Shown: positions 26,413 through 35,553 of the stretch, piece by piece
How positions within the stretch are numbered: position 1 is the first letter of the stretch
How the letters are laid out: every line of letters begins with the position of its first letter
DNA from: UBA1479 sp038109305
Lineage (GTDB): Bacteria; Pseudomonadota; Alphaproteobacteria; Rhodospirillales; Casp-alpha2
Assembly: GCA_038109305.1 (NCBI GenBank)
Contig: JAYNIR010000001.1
Span: 124,001-188,000, forward strand
Direction of reading: 5' to 3'
Length of the DNA: 64,000 nt
Translations under genes and position numbers: made by a program
The notes under the pieces: model-generated
Database searches by the model: none
What the model was told of the DNA's origin: nothing
What the model saw: only the letters and a program-made list of their open reading frames with translations

Positions 26413-28191
26413 CTAACGCAACCGATGGCGGCGGATATGGGCCGCCACATCGTCCATGGCCGAGGCCCAGTCGCCCGGCGCGGGTTGCCGGAACAGGCGC
26501 ATGGCCGGATACCAGGGCGTATCGTTGCGCCCGGCCATCCAGCGCCATTCGGCGACATGCGGCAGAACCAATGCAACCGGCCGCCCAAGCGCCCCCGCCA
26601 GGTGTGCCACCGCCGTGTCGCAGGTCACCACCAGATCAAGCCCCGCAATCAGCGCCGCCGCCGCCGCCAGGTCGGGAAGGTCCGGCGTTGGATCGAACAA
26701 CCGGCCGGCGACACCTCGCGCTTTCAAATCCGCCTCGCCGCCCTGTTTCTGCAGTGACACCAGCGACGCGCCCGGCAGGTTAAACAACGGCAGAAACGCC
26801 GCAAGGCCGGGACTGCGCACGCGGTCGCGCGGGTGGTCGGGGCTGCCTTTCCAGCAAATGCCGATTTTCGTCCCCTTCAGTTCGGAAAGCGCGGTGCGCC
26901 AACGGTCAACGTCGGGTCGCGGCGCGGTCAGATAGGGCACGTCGCCGGGAATGGTCGCGGATGTCGTCTTGAAGGCGCCGGGCAGGCTCATGACCGGAAT
27001 ATGGAAATCGTGGGACGGCAGGGGATCGCCTTTTTCCACAACCTGCATGACCGACGGCATGGCCGCGATCAGACGCACCAGCGGGCGCGGGCATTCGACG
27101 GCGACGTGAAACCCCAGATCGCGCAACCGGTGCGCATAGCGAATGAACTGCACCATATCGCCCAGGCCCTGTTCGGCGTGGATCAGCACCGTATTGTCGG
27201 GATCGGTTGCGAGCTGGTCAGCCGTCCATTGCGGTTTTTTCCATTTCCGGCGTTCGGCCTGGAAGCGGGCGGTTTTCCACCGCCATTCAAATTCCGGCCA
27301 GGCGTCTTCGAAACGGCCGAGAAGCAACAAGGTCATAGCGCGGTTGCGGCGGATTTCGGGGTCGTTCGGCGCGATCGCGAGCGCCCGGGCATAGGCCTCG
27401 AGCGCATCTTCGAACCGGCTCTTTTCATGCAACGCCACGGCTTGGTTGGCATGCACGGCGGCAATTTCGGGATCGTATTCAAGCGCCGCCGCGTATTGCA
27501 CAAGCGCCGCGTCCAGGTCCATCCGTTCGCGGAGGATATTGCCGAGGTTGCAATGCGCTTCGACCATGCCGGGCCGGGCATGGATGGCGCGGCGGTAACA
27601 ATCAAGCGCGCCATCTTCGTCGCCCGTCGCCTGCAGTGCTTCGCCCAGTGCCTGCTGCGCGTCGGCAAGGCCGGGGTCGATCTCCGCCGCCCGGCGGAAA
27701 CATGCCGCCGCGCCGCGCGCCGACGGCCCGCCGAGCCCGCGTAGCGCCAAGCCCAGGTTCAGGTGCGCCTGCGCCAGGTTGGGGTCCAGATCGATGGCGA
27801 GCCGGGCCCGCGACCGCGCACCGTCGAAATCCTCGTAGGTCACCAGCGCCGCCGCCAGGTCGGAATGCAGCGCCGCGTCGTCCGGCGTCAGACCGATGGC
27901 TTCACGGTAGGGTACTATCGCCGCCTCGGCCCGCCCCTGGGCCATGCGAATGCGGCCCAGGTTGGCGTGGTAGATGGCGACCTTGCCGTCAATGGCGATG
28001 GCGCCCGTGACCAGGGCCTCCGCCTCGGTCAATCGGCCCCGTTGAAAATCGATCACGCCCAGCAAATGGATGGCGTCGGCGTATCCCGGCTGCCGGTCTA
28101 GGACCTGACGGTAAATCTTTTCGGCGGCGTCCAGGTCGCCGGCCTGATGGCGGGTGATGCCTTCGCCCAAAAGGGTGACGACCTCGTTCAC
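26413..28191 (-). CDS. TPR protein with C-terminal glycosyltransferase-9-like domain
   Basis: The GTG at 28191 overlaps the preceding stop (GTGA); the product is 592 residues. Residues 1-300 hold eight or nine TPRs (for example GDEDGALDCYRRAIHARPGM). Residues 330-590 resemble the heptosyltransferase-like fold: LIHAEQGLGDMVQFIRYA, KIGICWKGSPDHPRDR and TCDTAVAHLAGALGRPV. Similar proteins are common near surface glycan or flagellar glycosylation loci, but activity is unproven. The open frame upstream of 28191 is antisense noise within the next gene. Confidence 0.8.
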   Translation of the reverse strand: MNEVVTLLGEGITRHQAGDLDAAEKIYRQVLDRQPGYADAIHLLGVIDFQRGRLTEAEALVTGAIAIDGKVAIYHANLGRIRMAQGRAEAAIVPYREAIGLTPDDAALHSDLAAALVTYEDFDGARSRARLAIDLDPNLAQAHLNLGLALRGLGGPSARGAAACFRRAAEIDPGLADAQQALGEALQATGDEDGALDCYRRAIHARPGMVEAHCNLGNILRERMDLDAALVQYAAALEYDPEIAAVHANQAVALHEKSRFEDALEAYARALAIAPNDPEIRRNRAMTLLLLGRFEDAWPEFEWRWKTARFQAERRKWKKPQWTADQLATDPDNTVLIHAEQGLGDMVQFIRYAHRLRDLGFHVAVECPRPLVRLIAAMPSVMQVVEKGDPLPSHDFHIPVMSLPGAFKTTSATIPGDVPYLTAPRPDVDRWRTALSELKGTKIGICWKGSPDHPRDRVRSPGLAAFLPLFNLPGASLVSLQKQGGEADLKARGVAGRLFDPTPDLPDLAAAAALIAGLDLVVTCDTAVAHLAGALGRPVALVLPHVAEWRWMAGRNDTPWYPAMRLFRQPAPGDWASAMDDVAAHIRRHRLR

Positions 28192-29240
28192 CGGCCCGCT
28201 GCCCCGCCGTTGAGCGCGTCGGCCAGCCGGCGCCATTCGTCCTCGGGGCCTGGCAGACCGAAGCGCAGGTAGTCGGGCCGGTCGATGAACCGTCGGACCA
28301 GGATGTCCGACCGGGCTAGCGCCTCCCACACGAGGGGTGCCCGGGAGCCTGCACCGAGCACAAACAAGTCCGTGCTGCCCGCGATGTCCAGCCCGGCACC
28401 GGCGATCATGCTTTCCAGCTGCGCCCTGTCCCCGGCAAGGCGGCGCCGGGCTTCCGCCGCCCACGCCGCGTCGGCGAACGCCGCCCGCCGGACGGCCAGC
28501 GCTGGGCCGGACACTGCCCAGGGGCCGAGGCGCGCTTCGAGGTCTCGGATCAGCCGATCGCCGCCAAGCGCGAAGCCCAGGCGCAGCCCGGCGAGGCAGT
28601 AGAATTTTCCGAACGACCGAAGAACAACGACGTTCGGCAGCGGCAGATGGGGCGCGAGGCTAACCTCCGGCGTGACATCGGCGAAGGCTTCGTCGACGAT
28701 CAGGACATGCCCGGCGCGGGCGGCGCGGCCCGCCCAGTCAGCCAGCCGTTCGGGGGAGACGATACGGCCATCCGGATTGTTCGGATTGTCGACAACCACG
28801 GAGCGGTCCAGCGGCGGCAGATCGGCCGATGCTTCGACCGGTACCCCCGCACCGCGCCAGCATTTTTCGTGTTCGAAATAGGTCGGGCCCAGGATCGTCA
28901 CGCGGGCGGGGCGGTTCAGCGCCGGCGGCGCCTGGATGATCGCCTGCGTGCCGGGTGCGGCAACTACCGCGGTCCCCGCGCCGGCGCCGTAAACATCGGC
29001 GGCGGCGGCGCATAGACCTTCGAGCGCGCCCTTCGCTGGCAGTTCCCGCCACGCCGCGTCGGGCACGGGCGGAACGGTATAAGCCAGCCAGTTGATGCCG
29101 GTCGAAAGATCAAGCCAATCGGACACGTGGCGGCGATAGGCATCAGCCGCCCAACCGAGATCGCCGCCGTGCAGGTCTTCCAGCGGATCGTTGGGATCAA
29201 GGCCCGCCCATGGGGCGGGGTCGGTCATGGTCCGGGCCAT
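28188..29240 (-). CDS. cobD: threonine-phosphate decarboxylase of cobalamin synthesis (CobC/CobD family)
   Basis: A 350-residue fold-I PLP aminotransferase-like enzyme: HGGDLGWAAD near the start, DNPNNPDGR, and VLRSFGKFYCLAGLRLGFA, whose SFGK lysine binds PLP. The HGGD start and LSTGINW stretch are typical of the CobC/CobD enzyme that makes (R)-1-aminopropan-2-ol phosphate for the cobalamin nucleotide loop; histidinol-phosphate aminotransferase is the alternative. AAGGA lies eight bases before the chosen ATG. It is translationally coupled to the TPR/GT gene. bluB at 57.3 kb serves the same pathway. Confidence 0.8.
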   Translation of the reverse strand: MARTMTDPAPWAGLDPNDPLEDLHGGDLGWAADAYRRHVSDWLDLSTGINWLAYTVPPVPDAAWRELPAKGALEGLCAAAADVYGAGAGTAVVAAPGTQAIIQAPPALNRPARVTILGPTYFEHEKCWRGAGVPVEASADLPPLDRSVVVDNPNNPDGRIVSPERLADWAGRAARAGHVLIVDEAFADVTPEVSLAPHLPLPNVVVLRSFGKFYCLAGLRLGFALGGDRLIRDLEARLGPWAVSGPALAVRRAAFADAAWAAEARRRLAGDRAQLESMIAGAGLDIAGSTDLFVLGAGSRAPLVWEALARSDILVRRFIDRPDYLRFGLPGPEDEWRRLADALNGGAAGR

Positions 29241-29353
29241 CGGCGCTTTCCTTGGACAATGGTCATCCATCTTATCCCAGAAAGGTTTCGCCGGGGGCAA
29301 CAGCGGTTATAGAATTACCCCAACAGCATTTCCGCCGACGCCGAGGCCCCCTC

Positions 29354-30538
29354 ATGTCCGAAGACCTGTCCCGCCTGACCGCCCAATGGCCGTTTCCGAC
29401 CGACGTTCGGTTCGGCATTGGACAAATTGCCAACCTGGGCAAGATTTGCGGGCGCGCCGGCATGTCCCGCCTGTTGCTGGTGACCGATGCGGGCCTGGCC
29501 GAAAACGCCATCGTGACCAACGCCATGGACATTTTGGGCGACGCCAAACTGACGCCGGCGAAGTTTTCCGACGTCAAATCCAACCCGACGGCGGCGAACG
29601 TAGCCGCCGGTGTCGCCGCCTATCGCGCGGGCGATCACGACGGCATCGTCGCCATGGGCGGCGGATCGGCCATGGACGCGGCCAAGGGCATCGCCTTTCA
29701 GTTGGGGCAATCGGGTGATCTACTCGACTATGCAGTCGGCGGGCCCAAGTACCGGGAAATGTCGGCGGCCGGCATCGCGCCGATCATCGCCATCCCGACC
29801 ACATCGGGCACGGGATCGGAAGTCGGCCGCGCGGCGGTGATTTCCGACGAAGGCGCGGCGGTCAAACGAATCCTCTACCACCCGGCGCTGATGGCGAAGA
29901 CGGTGATTTGCGATCCCGAACTGGTCGTCGGCCTGCCGGGGAACCTGACGGCGTGGACCGGGCTCGACGCCGCGGTTCATTGCCTCGAAGCCTATTCCGC
30001 CACCCTGTACAACCCCATGTGTGACGGCATAGCCGCCGAGGGATTAAGGTTGATCCAGAAGTGGCTGCCGGAAGCCGTGCGCTACGGCGGAAATATCGAA
30101 GCCCGCGCCCACATGATGGCCGCCGCCGCCATGGCGGCCGCCGCCTTCGCCAAGGGGCTGGGCGCGGTCCACGCCATCAGTCACGCCATCGGCGCGCGGT
30201 ATGACACGCACCACGGGCTGACCAACGCGGCGGTCCTGCCCTATGTGCTGGAATTCAACCGGCCGGCGATCGAGGACAAGGTCGGCCCCCTTGCCGGGTA
30301 CATGGGCCTGCCGCACGGCCATTATGACGGGCTGATGATCTGGGTCTTGGGTGTGCGCCGCGCGTTTGAGGTGCCACACACGCTGGCCGAACTGGGCGTC
30401 CAGGAAAACGACCTCGACGCCCTGGCCGAAACCGCGGCCCAGGACATCACTGCGCGGGAAAATCCGGTGCCGGTGGACGCCGCTGCCCTCCGCGGCATCC
30501 TGGAAAAAGCCATGGCCGGCCAGGTCGAAAAATCGTGA
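29354..30538 (+). CDS. iron-containing alcohol dehydrogenase
   Basis: A 394-residue group-III dehydrogenase: cofactor motif GGGSAMDAAKG, then PTTSGTGSEVGRAAVI, and the metal-binding histidine region HAISHAIGARYDTHHGLTNA. It interconverts an alcohol and aldehyde with NAD(P). The start MSEDLSRLTAQWPFP is preferred; the frame is open upstream in the gap with the divergent cobalamin gene. An aldehyde product could feed the tungsten oxidoreductase at 40 kb, but they are not linked here. Confidence 0.92.
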   Translation: MSEDLSRLTAQWPFPTDVRFGIGQIANLGKICGRAGMSRLLLVTDAGLAENAIVTNAMDILGDAKLTPAKFSDVKSNPTAANVAAGVAAYRAGDHDGIVAMGGGSAMDAAKGIAFQLGQSGDLLDYAVGGPKYREMSAAGIAPIIAIPTTSGTGSEVGRAAVISDEGAAVKRILYHPALMAKTVICDPELVVGLPGNLTAWTGLDAAVHCLEAYSATLYNPMCDGIAAEGLRLIQKWLPEAVRYGGNIEARAHMMAAAAMAAAAFAKGLGAVHAISHAIGARYDTHHGLTNAAVLPYVLEFNRPAIEDKVGPLAGYMGLPHGHYDGLMIWVLGVRRAFEVPHTLAELGVQENDLDALAETAAQDITARENPVPVDAAALRGILEKAMAGQVEKS

Positions 30539-30558
30539 CCAACTAGGATTGAACCGCC

Positions 30559-31179
30559 ATGCCGCCGACCCCCGGCCTAATGGAATTGATCGGCCAGTGC
30601 AAGCACATGGCCCGCGCCTACGAACGGGCGGGAGCACCCCTGCCCCGCAACCAGCCCGACGGCTTCGCCGCCGTGGTCTCCAGCATCATCGGCCAGCAGG
30701 TGTCCACGCATGCGGGTGCTGCGATCCGCAAGAAAGTTGAAAAGGGACTGGGCCGGGTGACGGCGGCGCGCGTGCTGGCGACATCAGACGACGCGCTTCG
30801 GTCTCTCGGGCTGTCGCGGCCCAAGGTCGCCTACATCCGGGGCGTCGCCGAAGCGGTGCAAAACAAGCAGATCAATTTCAGGGCGCTTCGCAGCATGCCC
30901 GATGACGAGGTGCTGGCGAAGCTGACGGCGCTCAAGGGCATCGGCCAGTGGACCGCGGAAATTTATTTGATGTTCGCCTTGGGGCGGCCAGACATCATGC
31001 CGTCGGGCGACCTGGCGCTGCAGGAAGCCGCCGCCCGGATGATGAAGCTGAAAGCCCGGCCGACGGCCAAGGAACTGGCGAAGATCGCCGAAAAACGGTG
31101 GAAGCCCTATCGCTCCACCGCCGCGCTGATGCTTTGGTATTATTATCGGCATACCGGCGGGCCCGGCGCGCCGGCGTGA
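30559..31179 (+). CDS. DNA-3-methyladenine glycosylase (AlkA-like, HhH-GPD)
   Basis: A 206-residue HhH-GPD base-excision glycosylase: SSIIGQQVSTHA in the N-terminal helical domain, hairpin LTALKGIGQWTAEIYL (about 122-137) and catalytic D151 in MPSGDLALQ. It removes alkylated purines from DNA. Short length and lack of the AlkA N-terminal domain fit the 3-methyladenine glycosylase II subgroup common in alphaproteobacteria. It is 20 bases after the alcohol dehydrogenase stop and one base from the convergent amidotransferase gene. Confidence 0.9.
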   Translation: MPPTPGLMELIGQCKHMARAYERAGAPLPRNQPDGFAAVVSSIIGQQVSTHAGAAIRKKVEKGLGRVTAARVLATSDDALRSLGLSRPKVAYIRGVAEAVQNKQINFRALRSMPDDEVLAKLTALKGIGQWTAEIYLMFALGRPDIMPSGDLALQEAAARMMKLKARPTAKELAKIAEKRWKPYRSTAALMLWYYYRHTGGPGAPA

Positions 31180-31180
31180 T

Positions 31181-32044
31181 TTAGTCCGCGCGGCCCCGGC
31201 AGAAAGCTAACCAGTTGGCGATTTCCCGCCGTCGTTCGCGCGGGTCGGCGACCACTTCATCGGCGCTGAGGCGCGCTTTCGCGTCGTCAGCGGCACTGCC
31301 GTCGCCCGCCGCCAGTTCCGACAGGTCGCGGCAATACCGGTTCATCGCCGCATCGTCGGCAAATATTTTCTGCGTCACCATATCGGACCCGTAACTTCGG
31401 ATCAGCCCCGCCATGTGCGGGAAATCGAATTCGGGATGGTACTGCACGCCCCAGAACACGCCGCCGCCCCATTCAAAGGTCGCCGCTTGAACCGGGCTGT
31501 GGTCGTTGGCGGCCAGAACCTTAGCGCCCGGCGGCAATTGCGTGACTTCGTCATAATGGATGGCGAGGGACTGATAGACCGGTGGCTTGCCGGCAAGGAA
31601 CGGATCGGCGGGGTCACCGCCTGCGCGGACGATGTCCCGGCAGATGCCGACTTCGCGCCCATTGGGGCTGCGTCCGACGTCGCCGCCCGCCGCGATCACC
31701 GCAACCTGCAACCCCCAGCAACTGCCGAGCACGGGCAGGCCGGCTTCAAGCGCCGAACGGACGAGATCGACCTGACGGGCGACATCGGGCGCGTTGCCGT
31801 CCCGGCGAACGAACAGCCCCGACCCGCCGATCACCAGCCCGTCGAAATCGCCGAGAGCCGCGCCGGGCGGCAGCGCCACCGCCGCATCCGCCGGATGAAC
31901 CCGAAAGATATCCGCCCTCGGTTCGAACAGACGGATCGCCGCGACGTACTGATCGGCATTGGTGCCCATGCCGGCGGCGGCAAGACGGTCGTTGGCATCC
32001 GTGCCGTTACCTTCGGCCAGCACCAATTTCAATTCCCCGCCCAT
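31181..32044 (-). CDS. class I glutamine amidotransferase-like protein
   Basis: A 287-residue GMP-synthase-like amidotransferase: nucleophile C109 in GSCWGLQ, H203 and E205 in QYHPEFDF, giving the full Cys-His-Glu triad. Stand-alone proteins of this kind hydrolyse glutamine or gamma-glutamyl amides; no synthetase partner is adjacent. The C-terminal 60 residues (DAKARLSADEVVADPRERR) extend past the core domain. It lies 12 bases after the Sel1 gene and may be co-transcribed. Confidence 0.85.
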   Translation of the reverse strand: MGGELKLVLAEGNGTDANDRLAAAGMGTNADQYVAAIRLFEPRADIFRVHPADAAVALPPGAALGDFDGLVIGGSGLFVRRDGNAPDVARQVDLVRSALEAGLPVLGSCWGLQVAVIAAGGDVGRSPNGREVGICRDIVRAGGDPADPFLAGKPPVYQSLAIHYDEVTQLPPGAKVLAANDHSPVQAATFEWGGGVFWGVQYHPEFDFPHMAGLIRSYGSDMVTQKIFADDAAMNRYCRDLSELAAGDGSAADDAKARLSADEVVADPRERRREIANWLAFCRGRAD

Positions 32045-32056
32045 GGCGCTTTGGTC

Positions 32057-32773
32057 CTATCGTTTCGAAACTTTTGCGGCCGCATCCTCGGCCATCCTTA
32101 TCTGGGTGCGGTTCAGTTTCACCAGCACCTTTACTTTTTCCGCCGCCGGATCGAACGCCGCGTTGTACCGTTTGACGGCATCCGCTTGGCGGCTGGCCAG
32201 CAAAAGCCATTTATAGGCTTCGACCAGATCGCGCTTAACGCCCCAGCCTTCGACATGCATCACCCCCATCAGGTGTTGGGCGATCGGATGGCCCTGTAGC
32301 GCCGCCGCGCGGTAATACCGGATCGCCTGGTCATAATCGTGAACCACGCCGCGGCCATTGAAATAGAGTTCTCCCAACGCGAACTGGGCATCGCGTTGAT
32401 TGCCCGCCGCCGCCGCGACCCGGTACCATTCGGCCGCCTTGCCGTAATCGATCTGCGCGCCGCGCCCGTTGGCGTAGGCCCAGCCGACCGCATACTGGGC
32501 GTTTGCGTTCCCGGACTGGGCCGCCTGCCGGAACAAGCTCAGGGCGCGTTCGGGATCGGACAGGCTCGATTCCGGTTTGGCCAAAATCCAGCCCAGTTCG
32601 ATCATAGCGCCGACGTCGCGCTTTTCAATACGGGTTTCCAGTTGCGCGACCTGGCGTTTCAGCGCTTTCAGGACCGGGTCTTCGTCGATGCCGTGCTCGC
32701 CGAAAATCTGCCACGCCGCCCAGCCGGACCCGCCGAGGCAGCAAAGGAGAAACAGATAAAACAGGATGCGCAT
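32057..32773 (-). CDS. Sel1-repeat protein with N-terminal membrane anchor
   Basis: A 238-residue protein with an uncleaved or signal-type hydrophobic start (MRILFYLFLLCCLGGSGWAA) and at least three Sel1 repeats, such as NAQYAVGWAYANGRGAQIDY and DAQFALGELYFNGRGVVHDY. Sel1 arrays are TPR-like scaffolds; the protein should face the periplasm. The two cysteines in the hydrophobic region do not form a clear lipobox. It is upstream of the amidotransferase gene on the same strand. Confidence 0.85.
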   Translation of the reverse strand: MRILFYLFLLCCLGGSGWAAWQIFGEHGIDEDPVLKALKRQVAQLETRIEKRDVGAMIELGWILAKPESSLSDPERALSLFRQAAQSGNANAQYAVGWAYANGRGAQIDYGKAAEWYRVAAAAGNQRDAQFALGELYFNGRGVVHDYDQAIRYYRAAALQGHPIAQHLMGVMHVEGWGVKRDLVEAYKWLLLASRQADAVKRYNAAFDPAAEKVKVLVKLNRTQIRMAEDAAAKVSKR

Positions 32774-32877
32774 GGGGGCACATTGAACGACGGCGCGCCG
32801 TCCGGGACAAGCGATTCGATCAAAGGGAAAAGTTAAATACGCGAACAGGCGGGCGCGCCGCCCACGCGGTTACGCGA

Positions 32878-33183
32878 TTATTTCGGGATTTCGCCGCCTT
32901 GGCCGACGCGTTCCTGCTGCCCGTCGCGGACCGGCTTGTCGTAACAGGTGACTTCGCCCAGCGTGCGGTAGCAGTAGACGTTCATTTTCGGCTTTTTCTC
33001 GTCCTCGACACAGTAGGACAGCCCACGTTCCCGCCGGATGGTCGAGCAGTTTTTGCCGCTGCCCACGGAAACCGCGTGATCCAACAGGGTTTTCTGCGTC
33101 GCCATGACGGTAACGCCGTCGGCGGCGATAACCTCACAGCCGGCAAGCGCGATTAGAAGGAGAGACACAAAAGCCCGTTTCAC
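32878..33183 (-). CDS. putative small lipoprotein
   Basis: From the GTG at 33183 the product is 101 residues: MKRAFVSLLLIALAGC is a short lipoprotein signal with lipobox LAGC, followed by a domain with four cysteines (GKNCSTI, SYCVEDE, VYCYRT, VTCYDK), so two disulfides are possible in the periplasm. GAGG lies nine bases before the GTG. Longer TTG starts (33198, 33210) exist but lengthen the signal unnaturally. Function unknown. Confidence 0.7.
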   Translation of the reverse strand: MKRAFVSLLLIALAGCEVIAADGVTVMATQKTLLDHAVSVGSGKNCSTIRRERGLSYCVEDEKKPKMNVYCYRTLGEVTCYDKPVRDGQQERVGQGGEIPK

Positions 33184-33367
33184 GGCGAAATACCTCAATC
33201 GGCGTCCCAATGGGGCGGCTTCCAGTCAAAGCCTTACGCCGATTTTGGCCAAATATCGTTAAAGACCTGTAAACCCCCGCCCCGGGTCGTCCGCGGTCGG
33301 TTGCTATCCCCGCAAAACCGCACTATTTTCCGCCCACGTCTACCCCAGGACCCATGGGAGCAATGCA

Positions 33368-34027
33368 TTGGCTGACCATTCAGACGACGCCCTGATCCGA
33401 GAAATCGACGACGAAATCCGCCAGGAACAGTTCCAGAAGGCCTGGAATCGCTATGGCAAGATCGTCATCGCCGCAGCCGTTTTGATCGTCGTCGGGGTGG
33501 CGGGGTATCAGATTTGGCGAAATTACGATCTCAGCACCCGGCGTCAACTGGGCGACCAGTTCGCCCGGGCGCAGCACCAGCTGATCGCCGGCAACGGGGA
33601 TGCCGCCACCCAGACGTTCAAGTCCCTGGCCGCAGGCGGCGGCGGATACGGTCTTTTGGCGCGGTTTCAGGCCGCCCGCCTGATGGCCGACCGGGGCGAT
33701 GCCGCCGGCGCGCTGCAGGCCTATCGGGCGATCCGCGTCGACGGCGGCGCGCCCGACCTTTACAAGGATCTGGCCGACCTCCTGGCGGTCAGCCTGGAAC
33801 TTAACGCGGGCGACGCCGACACGGCGGCGCTGGAAACGCGGCTCGCCCGGCTAGCCGTCGCCGGTAACCCTTGGCGGTTGACGGCCCTGGAACTGCAGGC
33901 CGCCCTGGCCCTTAAAAAGGGCGATAAAACCGCGGCCCGGGCGGTCTACGAAGCCTTATCGAAAGACGCCGGCGCGCCAACGCAAATGAAGCAGCGGGCG
34001 GCGGAAATGTTAACGATATTGCGTTAA
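33368..34027 (+). CDS. YfgM-like tetratricopeptide protein (ancillary BAM-region protein)
   Basis: A 219-residue protein from a TTG start with GGGAG seven bases upstream. A cytoplasmic acidic N-terminus, one membrane helix (about residues 30-48, GKIVIAAAVLIVVGVAGYQI) and a TPR-like periplasmic domain match the YfgM/PF09976 family. In gammaproteobacteria yfgM precedes bamB and der exactly as here; YfgM links the secretion translocon to periplasmic chaperones. It is followed by bamB after 104 bases. Confidence 0.85.
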   Translation: MADHSDDALIREIDDEIRQEQFQKAWNRYGKIVIAAAVLIVVGVAGYQIWRNYDLSTRRQLGDQFARAQHQLIAGNGDAATQTFKSLAAGGGGYGLLARFQAARLMADRGDAAGALQAYRAIRVDGGAPDLYKDLADLLAVSLELNAGDADTAALETRLARLAVAGNPWRLTALELQAALALKKGDKTAARAVYEALSKDAGAPTQMKQRAAEMLTILR

Positions 34028-34131
34028 TCAGGCCCCTGAACTATCAGAAGACGGTTGGCGCCCGCCGCCGGCCACGGGAACCGGACCGCCGGACGCCCGC
34101 CGGCCCTGGGGCGCAAAGGAGCACGAACGGA

Positions 34132-35517
34132 ATGCGCGCGCGACAAAATCATGGCCCGGCCCGCCCTGCGGGGATCGGAATTCCTACATCCCGCGCCGCA
34201 TCGGCAGCGGTGCTGCTTGCCGCCGTTCTGTCGCTGGGCGGTTGCGACACCGTCAAAGGATGGTTTTCGAAGGATAAACCGCCGCTGCCCGGCGCACGGG
34301 TCTCGATCCTAGCCAATCAGCGCTCGCTTGCCGCCAACGACGATCTGAAGGGCAAACAGATCATTCTGCCGGCGCCGCTGCCGAACGACGCCTGGCCCCA
34401 GGCTGGGGGATATCCCAATCACGCCATGCACCATATGGCGCTGTCGGAGAGTATTACGCAGGCGTGGCGGACCGGCATCGGCGAAGGAGCCGACAAGGAA
34501 CTCCGCATCCTCGGTTCTCCCGTCGTCGCCAAAAACCACGTTTACGCCATGGACTCCGAAAGCCGGGTGGTCGCGCTCGACCTCAAGGACGGGCGACGCC
34601 TGTGGCGGACCAAACTCGCCCCCAAAACCGAAGAAGACGACGGCCATATTTCCGGCGGCCTTGCCTACTACCGCGGGCGGCTTTACGCCGGCACCGGGTT
34701 TGGCCAGGTCATCGCGATCGATGCAGAAACCGGCAAGGTCCTGTGGCGGGCGCCGGTGCCGGGTGCCGTGCGCGCCGCGCCGACGGCCTGGCGCGGCCAG
34801 GTCTATGCGGTGACGCTGGATAATCGCACTTTCGCGATCAACGCCGATACGGGCCAGCCCGTGTGGGATCATTCGGGCATTACAGAATCCGCCGCCCTTC
34901 TGGGCAGCGCCAGCCCAGCCGTCGATGGCGACGTCATCGTCGTTCCCTACTCTTCCGGCGAACTGGTGGCGCTTCGGACGGAAAACGGCCGGCTGTTGTG
35001 GTCTGACTCGCTAGCGTCCGTGAAGCGCACCGATATCGTTTCAGCGCTGTCGCATATTCGCGGACGCCCAATCATCGACCGCGGCCTGGTGATCGCGGTC
35101 AGTCATTCGGGGATCATGGCGGCCTATGACCTCAGATCCGGCCGCCGCGTATGGGAAAAAGACGTGGGCAGCGTCGAAAGCCCCTGGGTCGCGGGCAATT
35201 ACATTTATGTCCTGACCACCGATTCAGAAGCTGCCGCCATCAATCGTGACACGGGGCAGGTTTATTGGGTGACGCCGCTGCCCAGGTTCGTCGATCCCGA
35301 CGACCGGGAAAAGCCGATCGTCTGGACCGGGCCTTTGCTGGCGAGCGACCGGCTGATCATCGCGGGCTCCCACGGCAAGGCCTGGGCGCTGTCGCCTTAT
35401 TCCGGGAAATTCATCGGCGAAGTCAAACTGCCCGACGGCGTTTCGGTGCCGCCGGTCATCGCCGACGGCCAGGTCGTGTTCCTGACCGACGACGCGGACA
35501 TCATCACCTACCGCTGA
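34132..35517 (+). CDS. bamB: outer membrane protein assembly factor BamB
   Basis: A 461-residue lipoprotein: lipobox LGGC at the end of AAVLLAAVLSLGGC, then an eight-bladed PQQ-like beta-propeller with repeats such as GRRLWRTKL, GKVLWRAPVPG and GRRVWEKDVG. BamB is the scaffold lipoprotein of the BAM complex. The signal has a long, basic N-region. AAGGAG lies ten bases before the ATG. The yfgM-like-bamB-der order is conserved. Confidence 0.93.
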   Translation: MRARQNHGPARPAGIGIPTSRAASAAVLLAAVLSLGGCDTVKGWFSKDKPPLPGARVSILANQRSLAANDDLKGKQIILPAPLPNDAWPQAGGYPNHAMHHMALSESITQAWRTGIGEGADKELRILGSPVVAKNHVYAMDSESRVVALDLKDGRRLWRTKLAPKTEEDDGHISGGLAYYRGRLYAGTGFGQVIAIDAETGKVLWRAPVPGAVRAAPTAWRGQVYAVTLDNRTFAINADTGQPVWDHSGITESAALLGSASPAVDGDVIVVPYSSGELVALRTENGRLLWSDSLASVKRTDIVSALSHIRGRPIIDRGLVIAVSHSGIMAAYDLRSGRRVWEKDVGSVESPWVAGNYIYVLTTDSEAAAINRDTGQVYWVTPLPRFVDPDDREKPIVWTGPLLASDRLIIAGSHGKAWALSPYSGKFIGEVKLPDGVSVPPVIADGQVVFLTDDADIITYR

Positions 35518-35553
35518 TCCCACCAGGGACCTCTGCTTTATCGGGCCATTACC